From assembly GCA_007644065.1 (NCBI GenBank), contig VJWN01000003.1, forward strand, positions 1,364,001 to 1,428,000: a DNA stretch of 64,000 nucleotides. Direction: 5' to 3'. Under the pieces are notes generated by a model. That model was not told the DNA's origin and made no database searches. It saw nothing but the letters and a program-made list of their open reading frames with translations. The translations under genes and the position numbers were made by a program. Positions within the stretch are counted from its first letter, which is position 1; every line of letters starts with the position of its first letter. This DNA is from Margaritispora aquatica. Lineage: Eukaryota; Ascomycota; Leotiomycetes; Helotiales; Discinellaceae. Positions 33,640 through 45,750 of the stretch are shown piece by piece.

Positions 33640-34548
33640 ATGTCAGAATATAATCCAGTACTGCACATAAGCATACAAAACGCAAAAGAAAAAGGGAACG
33701 TCTGGAAATACATCGAACGTTGTATTGAAATCGTAAAAGCCGATCTGCTACAAAAACCCGAGCCCGAGTTCATGGCAGACAACCAAAAAGCCTGCTTCAT
33801 TGAACAAGAGCTCCGCCTACCCCTAGGTAGGCATCCAAACCAATGATATTCTTTGGCATAAATGTCACTTCTAGACAAAACCGATGCTGATTTCCCCGGC
33901 GAGGTGAACCCGATCCTTGAACTTCGAGAACAAACTCGTCAGCGCAAGAGGCTGGAGGTGCAAGCATAAATCGAAAAATATTCATGTCAATCATCCTCAC
34001 CGCATAATTACCTGCAGAAGACAAATCAATGCGAAAGACACGTGTCCATTGATAGGCAAGCTCTAGATCCGGAAGATCCCGTCGACCACCTCGAGGAAAA
34101 TGCCGAAAACTTATTGATAGATGGCGCAAAGCCTGAATCTAGCAAGCCAATTTCGCAAACTAAAGGCAAGGGCAAGGAGAACTCTACACTTAGGACCGAG
34201 CAGATGTCCGAGGCTGCAGATATTTATGGTGATACGCAAATGGCTGACCAAGCCATTGCGTTGATGACAGCCGCGCTAACAACGAAAAGAATAGCAAATG
34301 TTAAAAACCATCGAGTATCTCACAAAGATGTGAAACAATTCAAAGAGCATGAAGACACCATGCAGGAACAGATTAGAAGATATGAAGAGTTAAGCCTTTC
34401 TCATCAGATCGAAAAGGAAAGTCTCCAGGCTACCCATAACTTAATAGTCGAGTCTGAAAGCATCAAGCAGAATGCTGGCAATAAGTACAACAGCCTAGGT
34501 GAGAGGGCAAGGGTAGAAAAATCTTTAACTTCTCGAGTCAAAAGCTGA
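33640..34548 (+). CDS. Orphan coiled-coil protein, paralogue A of a tandem pair
   Basis: Exons 33640-33826, 33875-33957 and 34018-34548 give 266 aa. Exon 1 encodes MSEYNPVLHISIQNAKEKG to FIEQELRLPL and is 187 nt, the same length and phase as exon 1 of the gene at 35342. Exon 2 ends in REQTRQRKRLE, matching EKQTRERKR of that paralogue. Exon 3 is acidic, then forms a long heptad-like helix (RRYEELSLSHQIEKESLQAT). The frame stops at 34548, but the next frame continues coiled-coil-like sequence to about 34703, suggesting a one-base loss in an A-run near 34518. Function unknown. Confidence 0.65.
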
Positions 34549-34703
34549 AGGAAGAGATCACCACCATAACTTCCCAGCAAACCAAATTCAACGAATTTGA
34601 GAAGACGATTTCTCACCTGGAAAAAGAAGTGAAAAGAGTGCAACGCCAGTCTTTCGATTCACATACGCCCACAGCACACAGATCTATGGGAGTTGAAGGC
34701 TGA
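34549..34703 (+). pseudogene. Possible frame-shifted C-terminal extension of paralogue A
   Basis: In the +1 frame relative to the upstream stop, the sequence reads SSQKLKEEITTITSQQ, FEKTISHLEKEVKRVQRQS and ends with SMGVEG then TGA. This continues the charged helical pattern of the preceding exon. A base missing from an A5 run, an unrecognised intron, or coincidence could each explain it. Confidence 0.3.
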
Positions 34704-35341
34704 TGTGATCATGACGAAAGAGCAATTATGTAATGACGAAACCCAATGAAACTTTGACCTAGTTATGTTCTTGTCTCTATTTCTAGGTTCTGCTATGATA
34801 TAATAATATTTAGTTCAAACTCAACCTTCGTTGAATCTCGAATTCTGTGATCTTGTTCCATTTTCTACAGCTGTTCGTCCAGGATTTGCTTTCTGTATTG
34901 GGACTTTATCTATTTTAAAAATCATTGCAACTTCCTTACCCGAACACCCATGAACCTCAAGTTTTCAATCATAACTCCCTCTGTTTGCGATTGAGTGGCA
35001 ATTGGCACAAGGATATTTCAAATTTCAAGGAAGGAGTCGGTTGTGGAATTCCTGTACCTAAGAACTCGTGAGTAAATTTGTCGGGAATTTCGAAGATTTG
35101 GCATTTCTCCTAACTCTATTAGCTGCTTCGGAAAGATCACGAGCTAGGACGCCTGAAAAGAAAACATTGCGCTGAGTACGTTGATTGTAGATTTGATTTA
35201 GCACGAAAGGGAGATGCACACGTGACTCCGCCAGAGGCCCAAGTAGCTAGATAGGTAAGTAGGTAGTTGAAATTGACTTTGTCGTATAAAATTCTCCAAC
35301 AACCCAACAACAAAAACACCACCATACAAGTCTACAACGAA
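34704..35341. other. Intergenic between tandem paralogues
   Basis: No gene seen. An AGGT-type degenerate repeat lies at about 35241-35270, 72 bp before the next ATG; it is the reverse-complement type of the repeat upstream of paralogue A. Confidence 0.4.
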
Positions 35342-36026
35342 ATGGCACCCTACATACCCATCCTTCGTCTAATCAAGGCACAAGCCTTCGCTGAGGGAAT
35401 CACCCGCCAAGCACTCCAAACCCTCATCGCAGACATCAACCACGAACTCGCGCGCTATACTGAGATTGAATTCATGAGTCACGACCAGATGACCCGTTTT
35501 GTCGAGCATAAGTTGCATGGATATCTCTGTGAGTCTTCTAAACGCAGCTGTGCTAGTGCTAGTTGTGTTATGGATGTGTCTAAATACTGATGATTACGAT
35601 TACAGATGAGGTTCCATGGGACCGCTGGTTGAGCTGGAGAAGCAGACGCGGGAGAGGAAGAGAGCGGCTCTTATTGGAACACCTAAGGTGATCGCAGCCG
35701 GGCCATTGGAAATCAAACGAAATTCGGTAGAGCAGGAAGAAGAGAGCAAGGAGTTAGGTGAAGCAGGTTTCTCGACTGCAAAGCGACCAAAGTTCACGAC
35801 TTCGGACAAAAAGTCCACATCCACTGATGGAGGAGGATTCGAAAAAACCAACCATATCCCGGGCAATGCTCCCAGCCGTCTGCCAAACAGACTTGTCTTG
35901 CATGATGGCGGGGCTGCGACTTATGCCATGAAAAAGCAGCGCCGAGACGACTATATTGCGAAATTCGGGCTAGATTACTATAATAAGCTTATGGAACATA
36001 TCACGGGCGAGAAGGAACGAGATTAA
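35342..36026 (+). CDS. Orphan basic protein, paralogue B of a tandem pair
   Basis: Exons 35342-35528 and 35611-36026 give 200 aa. Exon 1 encodes MAPYIPILRLIKAQAFAEG and EIEFMSHDQMTRFVEHKLHG. Two acceptors stand 5 nt apart (CAG at 35605 and GAG at 35610). The second keeps the long frame CSMGPLVELEKQTRERKR; the first would give a product that ends 31 codons later. The C-terminal half is charged, with LPNRLVLHDGG and a final helix RRDDYIAKFGLDYYNKLMEH. It aligns with paralogue A over exon 1 and the REQTRQRKR block. No known domain recognised. Confidence 0.7.
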
Positions 36027-36607
36027 ATCAAGCAAGCAAGCAGAATTCTCTTCTCTACTAGTCCAGAAGAATAGATTGGTCATACTAGGCAGATACTTCT
36101 GCAGTCTTCAATTCAAGCCTGGGATCTTGCCAAACCCACTGTGCACTTGCTTCTGAGACAAAGAAGAGCTACCAATATCTTATGGGCTTCCAATCCACTG
36201 CACAACTGTCCGGGAGATAGAGAGAATAGATCTCGAACTTACCAGTCAGGCTAGATCAACCCACTCAGAGCAATTGCTCAATATCCTTAGTACATTTACT
36301 AAGTAGTTGAAAGCCGGAACTAAGCAAGGAAGAGCAAACGAAAAAGACGATCAGCCAAGAAAAATGATTACGCTTTTATGCTGATTGCAACGAACACCAT
36401 GCAAAGCTCCATCTATACCAAGCTCATTCCCCCTTCCACGCCTTCCTGGTCATATCTCGCTGTCTATGCTAACCGCATCCCAAATTCTCTCATCCTGCGC
36501 CAAAGCAACGAGCTTGCGCTTCCGTCTCCCCTCTTTCCATTGCTCACAATCCAAGATCAAGCTTTTATACATTCGTTGTGATCTATATCTTACATTAATT
36601 TTAGCCC
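36027..36607. other. Intergenic between convergent genes
   Basis: Terminator and 3' UTR sequence for both flanking genes. No ORF here has recognisable content. Confidence 0.45.
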
Positions 36608-39600
36608 TCACGAACTAGCCGCATCTACCTCTTCCTTCTTCTCTGCAACAGCAGGCTTCTCATTCTCCTTTACCGGTGGCTTTTCCTTTGGATCTAGATC
36701 TAACTCTTTCCTCAAATCGGGAAGGAAGCGGTCAAGTCGCTTCCAGGTCTCCGTCCATAACTTTTCTTGACTTGGGTCCTCGCTGGGTGAGACCAGGTAA
36801 CCACTGCTTGCCATCACAAGTAGTATATTCTTCAAGCTTTCGGGTACAGCTTCTTCCTATGGAGGCATTAGCACAGAATTGTGACAGAAATAAGATAGAT
36901 GCTTACCAAACTGTCACCTTGACCACTGTTCATCAACCTATCCATGATGTCAAGGATCTTCAACCACAGATCGAGCATACCACCCCACTTCGATAACAAT
37001 ACCAAGTAGTGCAGGAAGATTCTGCAAAGTAGTGTTGCTGCCTGCACTCTTGTTTCGCTCATGCCCACAGGGTCCGAAGAATACACTTCAGGCTTGAGAA
37101 GTCGCACAATCAATGGGAAGAGAACTTCTCCAAAAATCGCCGTCCATTCTTCGTGGTCTCCTGAGGTGAGTTCTGGTGAGAGTAGTGATCGCTGCAGAGA
37201 CGAAAACGCTTGATGACGAATCTCCCTGCATGGATTGGTGCATTGTGTGGTAAGGGCTCGGAAGATTGGTGACCAGTAAGCTGCCCAAGCTTCTTTGCTT
37301 TCGAGATGAGATTGTTGCATCAAGACTGGAATCCTAGTAGTCAAAGAAAATATCATCGTAATTGCTTTCACTCCTCGTGCCACTGCAGCATCGACCCTAT
37401 TGATGGTAAGCATAAGCCGATATATAGTTAGACTTGACATACTGTGGTTTCTCTTTCTTGGGTGGTGGGGGTTGTCCTCGTCTCGTCCTCCTGTCTTGCT
37501 TCTGTTCTACGGAAGCACCAATGCTTCCAGCTGAAGCGAACTCGTTAAGAAGCTTGACTGCAGACTCGTAATTGTCCGCCATGATGGTTGGTGGAGAGCC
37601 GACAGCAACACCATCGAGGATTTCGAACACAGTGGGAGCAGATTGAGCATTTCCAGTCAAATTTCGAAGAATCACCCAAAAGTCTGGAGAAGTCATGATC
37701 TCGTTCCTCAAAGGTCCGGGCTCCTTGATACACAGTGTCAGGCCTTGGAGAACAAGTGGTGCCAATCTATCAAGAATATCCTTCTTGAAGCTGGAAATGG
37801 TATGCAATACAAAAGGCACTCGGAGGAAATCATGTTCCTAAATAGTCAGCAATAGCTTCGAATCGGACGGAGTTTTCTTACATAGCTTGCATGTAGCAGG
37901 TTCAGCAGATAGAAGAGTGTTCTCGATATCATGATGAAATGATAACTGGGTGCATGTCGCAAAACATTTTGTAGTGCTGCTGCAACATCGGCACCCAAGG
38001 CAGCAACAGTTTCCTTATCTCGCAGAGCAAGCACTGTACAAAGTTCTAGAATATAGACCATCGCTGGGTCATAGAGTGGACCAGCAACCTTTTGACCATT
38101 GGTTGGTGCTGGTGCATCACCTTCGGTCTTCACACTAATAAGTATGGAGCTTGGGTCCTCGGGTAATTGAGCAAGCAGAGCTTGCACCAGATGGGTCAAT
38201 GACTCAATTGGCATGTTGCTGCTTTCGTTAGCAAATGATCAGATATAAGCGTATAGAGAACTTACACAACATTAGCAAAGACATCTCCCATGAAGCATGC
38301 ATTTATGCAATCAACAGTGCAAAGAGTGCTCTCCAGTTCCTCATCTGAAGGCTCGGGTGGATCATCAGCTGCATAGCTAGAGATGTAATTCGTAAACGCG
38401 GAGAATAGGCCAGTATCACCGGCTTTTGGTCCTCGATCAATGACTTGAGACGGTGGTTGAATGGGTATTGCTGGAATTTCCATGTGATTTGGACCGAAGA
38501 AGGGAGGTATCAACGAGTTAACGAATAAATTCAACCAGATCCGTACAAGCTAAGGGCAGTTAGAAAATAGTCTCTGATCGACTGTCAGCTTGACTTACAT
38601 GTGTCCAACTGTCTTTGACGGTAGCCTCGCTACCAGTCACGACTTTGAATAAAACAACAGTCGCTAGCTGAGCTTTGGCATCTCGGCCAAACTTGACCGC
38701 CAGCTCGCTTACCATGACACTATTTTCACCTACTTGAATTTCGGTATTAAGTGCGGTATTCGAAGGAATCTCCGTTGCCAGGGACGTGATGTAACTCAGA
38801 CAATACACAACTTGATCGACTGCCTCTGTTAAGCCGTACTTTGCAGCAATACGAGCACACTGGTCAAAGCCAGTAATAACCCTCGAGAAGACAACGTCGT
38901 CACTAGCGGACATAAACACATACGACAAAGTAGCCACAACTGGTCTCCAAGTTGCTGCAAACATATCGGCATCATAAATGTTTGTCTCACAGAGTGTAAA
39001 ATCACCAGCCGACTCAGTCTTCGTAAGAAGCTCCTTCCAGGCATGATCAAATGCGTTCTTATTATCGTGCTCCTCGGGCAGAATAATCTCATTGTTCTTG
39101 ATCGCATCAAAAATATCTTGAAGATATTCAGGATCAAAGTCCTTGCCGGAGTTGACGCCTCGAAGATTTCTTGAAAATTGCTCAACTGACATTCGAGCCG
39201 AGTTCTTGAGATTTGGGTTGTACTGATCTGTGTTCAGCATAATAATAGCATATGTCAACACAAACACAGCATCATTTTCTTTGATGTCTTCAGGCTGAGC
39301 GTCTGCAATATAATGTTCCGCAAAGTTTGTAACGATTCGCTCAATCAGGGCTGATTCTCCAGGTAAACGAAACGAACCAAGAAGATCCCGAAGTGCCTCG
39401 TCCACACGCTTTCCTGCAAAACTAAAAGTATCCATGAAAGCCTCAAGTATGCCCTCGTTGCCTTTCTTGGAGATGAATTCACCAAGTTGCCTTTTTGAAA
39501 GCCGCTGTGTGCCTCTCAGAAAGGCGGCAATTGACCTCACATCTTTCAAGTCTGGGATGATTCCTTGCGCATTCAAATACGCTAATCCGGATTTTGGACT

Positions 39601-41692
39601 TTCATTGAATTTTTCAGCCCCCTGAATGATTATCTTCTTCTTCCTTCTCTGTTCTCTCAAGACTTCAGGGTCGGGATAGTTGCCGAAAGTTGGCTCATCG
39701 TCAAGACGTTCAGCAACAAATTGTACATAGCCCAACAATGCATCGAGACATAAAGGAGGAACACTAGTTGTGCTCCAAGTGGCCGAATCTGGAATAGCAT
39801 TGCGTGACAAAAGCCCAACCATGTCTTCACATAGATCACTCCTATCAACTTCGCAATCGTAGTTGATGAAGAGTTCAACCATGAAACTAGGTATCCGGGC
39901 AAGAGCACCAACGCTTTCTACCATGGCCTCTCTTGCATCCGGCTTCCTCGAACCACCTTCCATGCCCAGCTTCTGACGGTCCTTAACGGGCACCGGTGTT
40001 GATCTACCACTGCTGTTCTGTGAAGGGGCTGGCTTTGCAAGCTTTGGTGCTTGAGGTACACCAGCATATAAAGATGGATCAATACCTGGCTCTCGAGGTA
40101 TCTCCATTCGAGGGTGGAGACACGTTACCAAGTATGATAGGAAAAGTTCTTGTTGCAACTTTAACACCCCGCGACAGGTTGCTAATAGCGTCCCAGCAAC
40201 AATAAGCGATTCATGGAGAATAGCCATATTATCCGAACGCACGAGTTGAAAGAGGTATCGGCAAAGATGGTCCTCTGCTAGATTCGCTAGTGATGGATGC
40301 TTTGCTATTGATGGTCCAGCAACCTCAAGTGCGACATCAATAATTCTCAAGGCCATCACTCTCATGGCATCGGCATGTTGACGGTCATGTGGGTCTAATA
40401 AAGCTATGAGGACCCTTAAAAGCTCACGAATTGACGGTAGAGAGTATGGTCGAATTGGCATGTCATCTGAGGTTTCTGACGCAGGCGCAATTCCAACCTC
40501 GGATCCAATATCCATGGAATTCGAGGTAAGAGGGCCGCTTCTCGTCTTGTCAAAACTTGATGATGGTCGCACTTCTGCAGGAGGGGCAGCTAGCGATGAT
40601 TTTACAGCATCGTTGCTATTTGCTGAAGGATCCATTTTCACCTTGTTCATGTCGTCCTTGGTCTTCTCGTCTAGAGCATCCGACTCCTCGCCCGCCTCGA
40701 TTTCTAGATGCTTCAATCGTTCAAATATGATTTGTGTCATTTTCACCATAGACATCTCGGCAGTCCTGCGAAGAAGCTCTGACAGTCGAACCTGACAGCA
40801 CATACTCAGACCAGTCTCCATCATCTCACAAACACTTGCGTCGCCTAACAGGTCCCCACCAGGCCCCGAGAGCATTCCCTCCATGAGATTCAATATCCGT
40901 AATAGCACAATGTCGTCCTGAGGAGAATCACTCGCCTCGAATCGACAGTGAGTTATGGCGGAAGAGAGAGATTGCATTGCGAGAGGTAACCTTGGAGAAT
41001 TGCGACTTATGAGGTTGTAAGAAAAGAACTTGGTGATTGCGACCAAGGCGAGGGAGGTAATCGGCGCAGAGGTCGCCGAAGCACTTATGACCTGTAGAAA
41101 AGGGTGTAATAAGGAGGGCGTATCGAATGTATGTATATCTGCATAGACGTGAGCTCTCTGCCACTCTGTATTGAACTCCATGTCTACCTCTGCACCCAGT
41201 CAATTCTCTCCTCAGTCGCCCAAAGCCAGCTATCAGAGGATTATCCTGCATGCTCTTTCCTTTCTTCCCCCGCAATCCCCATCTGTTGGCCAGCCCTCCA
41301 TCGTCTTCGTCTGTCAGTCCGGAATTCCTACTCTTCTGCCCCTTTCGAGTAGCAAGCTCATCCCGAGGAGTAGAGGGTCGAGAGTTCTGAAAATTGGGAT
41401 TCAACGGGCTCGAACTGCCGCCAAGTATAGCAGAGACTGAGGAATGGGCCCAGCGAGCATGCTTTCGCATGGCAGATGTTATGGTGATGCATTCCGTGGT
41501 AATCAGCGCAACGGGGTCAACCGCCACGGAAACAGATGTTGTCCTTGCACTCATGGTAATATCTTTCGGCCGCGGTACCTGCAAGCTGATCTGATGGGAG
41601 TCTTGAGTTGTAGTAGAGTCGGTATCATTAATAGAAGATGCTGGGGAATCTGGTATCTGTCCCAAGCTCACACCTAATGGCTCGTTACTCAT
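36608..41692 (-). CDS. gea: ARF guanine-nucleotide exchange factor, Gea1/Gea2 (GBF1) type
   Basis: Activates ARF GTPases at the early Golgi for COPI coat assembly. Seven exons, 41692-41188, 41138-38599, 38549-38266, 38218-37882, 37837-37443, 37396-36907 and 36856-36608, encode 1599 aa with phase kept throughout. The Sec7 domain (about residues 690-880) starts IIPDLKDVRSIAAFLRGTQR; the catalytic glutamate lies in FRLPGESALIERIV, and YAIIMLNTDQYNP follows. N-terminal DCB/HUS regions (ITSLALVAITKFFSYNL, NYDCEVDRSDLCED) and C-terminal HDS repeats place it with Gea/GBF1 rather than the larger Sec7/BIG type. The C-terminal tail is Lys/Glu-rich. Confidence 0.96.
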
Positions 41693-42265
41693 GCTTAAAT
41701 GAAAAGCTGTCGCGGCATTGATTCGAAAGGAAAGTCGGCAATTAAGTATTCAAAAAGTGAATCGACAGGCAGCAATTCATGCAGAAACAGTTGTCCTTAT
41801 GGTAAACTCAGGGGACAGATATAAATTTCCATGTCAACATTTCCTACGATGCGATGTTGCGCCTGAGGCTAGGCTCGGGAGAGGTGGCCGCTCTGAGCGA
41901 GGGGTGATGCAGGGCTAGGGTGGGTTGTTAAATGGAAGAATCAAATAGGCATTTCGAAATATCATAAAAGGTTGAATTATATGTCGTAATGCGTTCTACA
42001 AATGACTCCATACTTTTACAGAATCCTGACTAGATACAATCTAAGTCTTGCCTCATCACAACAAGCTATCTTGGTAACTCAACAAGATGTGTGGGAAGAG
42101 GCCTATGCTCCCAAGTACATTGAATTTATTGTAAATATTCCTTCAATTGTCTCAATCACTTCACATGCAAAGCTTGGTAAGTTCCAATCCATTGTTTTGT
42201 TCAATATCTGACTTGGTACATGTTAGTTGATATAGTAAAAGCACAAATTAACACTTACCTCCATT
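41693..42265. other. Intergenic, gea promoter and anp1 3' flank
   Basis: No gene seen. ORFs at 41718-41918 and 42002-42211 have no recognisable content. Confidence 0.45.
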
Positions 42266-43994
42266 TCACTGTGCTTTCGCCTGTGAACTAGTCTTTTCTT
42301 TGGGCTCAGGCGATGCCTCAACTTTGACTGATTCAAGTTTCGACTCAGTCACCTTTGTATCAGTGGCTGCCTTCGCTTCATTTAGGACAACAGCAGCTTG
42401 TTCCTTTGTCTTGCCCTCAGAGGGTGTTGGATTTTGCTCTTTCTCCTTTTCCTGCTTCGCCTTCTCCTTCAATGCCTCGTTTTGAATGTCCGTCTTGTCC
42501 TTCTCCCACTGGCTGTTAGGATCTGAAAATTGATCCTTGATCTTTTTCATTCGATCTGTACGCTCTTTCTCTTCTGTTTCCTTAGCTATACGCTCCTGTT
42601 CCATTTCCTGAAACCGTTGTCAGCAAAATTTGAGTGAAATGAATTATGATTACTTACCTCCATGTGACGGATGTCGTCGACACTTGGCTCGTATAAATGC
42701 CAAATCGTGTAATGTGGCAGTCCAACAACAGAAAATTGCATACGCTTCGCCATCTGCCCGGTGTTAGTGAGTAAATAAATCAAGGCAAATGAAACAAACC
42801 TTGCCAAAGCCTTCTGTTTCCGCGTGCTTCTCAAAACTGAATGCTGGGAAATGCACCCCAGATCTGAAAACCTTTGCCTTGGCGAGAATACTAACACCTC
42901 CAACACCATCGATGTCCATTTCCATATCCGGATCACCATACGGATCTCGAAGGTAAGCAAGATGGGGTCTCCAAGTAGCATATTCTGCATAACCCTCCAC
43001 GATAACAGCATCCTCGTCTAGAGTATCCGCCAATGCCAGCGCAGTCTCGGATTCCTGCCACGAGTTCAAATCGTAGGGTTGTTCACCACCAAGCCAGTCT
43101 GGGAGGGGTCGCCAAACGTCTAGTGCACACAAGTTAACTCCTGTTCAATATGGTTCTGATTAAATGCTTACTCGGAACAATTACGTCCTTGTTGTGTCGC
43201 ATCAAATCTTCCAGGATAGTAAATGGTGCCGTTTCCACATCCACATCTCTCCAGTAAACCCAACTGTGATATGGACGAAGGGCTGCACTGAGAAGCCAAT
43301 TTCTTGCCTGTGCCATCAACTTTCTTCGGCTTGCTTGTGCTGCGAAACCGTGACGGGACTCTACATCCTGATTGACCTTTTGTCCAAAGTCCTTCTCAAT
43401 AATTGAGATCTCTCCATATGGTTGTTTCGGATCCTCATCTGCCTGGAGCTCTTCTAGCAATTGTGAAAGCAATGGCAGAGTCTGATCTTTCGAGTCAGAT
43501 ACCAAGAACGCTAGATCTATAAGGTGATGCGGGTATGTGAAGTTCCTGAGATGACCAAAGAACATTCGAAGATGAGACTCCGCATCTCTCAGAGGGGCGC
43601 AAAGTAAGATCCTCTCCTCTCTCTCCCATCCTCGTGCGGTTCCTTGTACATTCGATAGGTCATAATATCGCACAGTTTCTAGTTGAAAGTCCTCACCAGA
43701 GGACAGAAACCCTAAGGAGATTACTGGTAGTATGGAGGCTCCTGGCCAAATAAATAGTGCGAATATCACGAATGCAATCACAGCGACGCTTCGGATAATC
43801 AGTTGTCGCCTCCGCCGTAATGCTGCAGGTGTTGATCGAGGTTGAAATCTGGATGGGAATCAATTGTTAGCATGATCGTCGAGAACCTGCGATTGTACGT
43901 GGCCTCCTCACCTATGTGGGGATATTGAATATGTTTCCTTATCGTCGCTCTTATGCCTCGGATATCCATTGCTCGCATTATGCCTAGGAAGCAT
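42266..43994 (-). CDS. anp1: Mannan polymerase II subunit Anp1 (Anp1/Van1/Mnn9 family)
   Basis: Golgi alpha-1,6-mannosyltransferase subunit acting on N-glycan outer chains. Exons 43994-43912, 43848-43172, 43119-42800, 42753-42658 and 42607-42266 encode 505 aa. It is a type II membrane protein: basic cytosolic tail, then SVAVIAFVIFALFIWPGAS. The GT62 signature includes LLCAPLRDAESHLRMFFGHL, VYWRDVDVETAP (DxD-type motif) and DVIVPNVWRPLPDWLGGEQP. Also EGYAEYATWRPHLAYLRDP and GVGGVSILAKAKV. Its C-terminal tail is Glu/Lys-rich and probably coiled (KEKAKQEKEKEQ). The long conserved tail favours Anp1 over Mnn9. Confidence 0.94.
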
Positions 43995-45750
43995 CTTCAA
44001 AGGAGTGACTTGGTCGACAGATTGGGACTGTTGATGTTCAAGAATTTGTACAGAGCTGTCTTGGCGACTCGATCAAGCTCGTGTTCACCCCCTGGGCTTT
44101 TGCCCAAATCCAGAAGCAACCAGAACAAGTACAAGTGTGTTATCGTAGGGCCAATGGTGAAGTAAATCACTTCATTGGTGAGTGATGATTGAATTTAATC
44201 ACAAACCTTTAAGTTTGAAAAAAAGAATTACAAGAAATGCGCTCCTGCCAGCAGCCAAAATTATGGTTGCACATACGAACGCAATGTACAGATTAGGCCG
44301 TGGATCTCGAGCGCGGTACTTGAAACAGACGCCAAATCCCTGTTTAGCCTTCAGGGTTCGTTGCTGGCGGGTAAATTTCTCGGCATGACGATCAATTCAA
44401 CAATTTTCTCAAGCCATGTTTCTCAGCAACCTGCTGAAGTCTTGACCTTTGGAGAAGTATGATATGAATCGTTGAAACAATTATTAGGTCGTTGCTTTTG
44501 CGATTTCGTCAAATCGCAAAGCAATATATATTGTACTACAAGCAACATATATCATGTCAGGCAAGACACACATAACCTGAACATATACGATTAATGTGTG
44601 ATTCTATACAACATAGATAGTAAAAAGCTTTGCATTAAAAATATCTAGAAATAAAATGCCCAATTGATGTCCTCTCCAAAAAGCGAGCTACTTCTAATGC
44701 AAACCTGCTTAACAATGTCAGCGAGAGTACGGAGAACAACATCCTAATCTTGTTGACATTTGTATTTGCTCAGAAAAGCCGGTTTAATCAAACACTTCCA
44801 TCGGCGACTGTCCCTTACACCACAAGACGCAGCATAAGTTATCGAAGCACTGAAGCCCACAACTCCACAACCTATCCTCCGCTCAAACAAGTTTGAACGT
44901 CCGGTGCGGGAGAGGGGCTCGACGGAGAGTGTGCTCAGGGAATGGATAAGCTGGTTGTCATCAGGGCAGAGTGGTGTAGAAAATATTGTTGTAATCTTAC
45001 CTTTGATGGTAGAGTAAAGCTATGCGCTAGAAATCTGATCACAAGCTTGTCAGCATAGATCTTTGTATGTATCAAAACAGATTGTTGGAAGTTGAAGTGT
45101 TTTGTCAGAAAGTTTTTGGTATTTAGGTTTATCAACAAGAAGTTCAGAAGCAGAACTGATTATTTTTTCTCATCATAAAAACGGCACGAACGAGGTGAGG
45201 AATGATTACTAACCTCTTAGTCGCAGATCTAGGAAAGGAGCGCTGTGTTGTCGTTACAAAACTATCTGCCAAAAGTTAATCTCTGGCGCCCATGTGAATG
45301 CATAGCTGTAGAATCTATTGAAGTGCTTCAGATGGTGATGCATGTTGTTCAGTGGCTCAGGAGATCGCCGAAGAACTGTGTGAAAAATATCATCAGGAGC
45401 AGGGGAGGGAAATGGAAGGTTTGAAAGCTTACCTGCTGGCAACTTAGTCTAGTGCCATTGTGGGATAGCAAGTAGACGCGATTGTGCGCATGCTATGAAG
45501 AGCATATCAACTCATCGCAAGATGCTGTAGAGAAGAAATTTGGTTCGAATTGATTGTGGTTAAAATAGTTTGAGACGCGAAGCCCTCGAGAAATTTTGTG
45601 AGAAAGAGAGGTTGCAGCGCTAGCGGCATGTGCGCCCGCCCGCTCGAAAGTCATGCCCCGCAAGTGGGTCAAAATATTAATGCCTTTTTGGAGGACGAAC
45701 CAAAACACCATAGAATCTCAATCGCTTCTCAATTCAGAGCTCAAAACAAA
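43995..45750. other. Intergenic region of 1.75 kb, no gene recognised
   Basis: This separates anp1 (-) and mtr3 (+) and so holds both promoters. A minus-strand frame at 45254-45442 (with SPEPLNNMHHHLKHFNRF) lies between GTAAGC and ATAG signals and could be either an intron of a non-coding transcript or a small exon. Other ORFs have no recognisable content. Confidence 0.4.

Noticed and set aside
35605..35625. Apparent frameshift in orphan paralogue B after the first acceptor
   Set aside because: Using the acceptor 5 nt downstream restores the long frame without any mutation.
36378..36618. Two overlapping 67-77 codon ORFs
   Set aside because: They lie in the 3' region between convergent genes and show no coding features.
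45254..45442. Minus-strand 62-codon ORF with SPEPLNNMHHHLKHFNRF
   Set aside because: No homology, begins at a non-ATG codon and is flanked by splice-like signals that do not form a coding model; kept only as a note in the intergenic entry.
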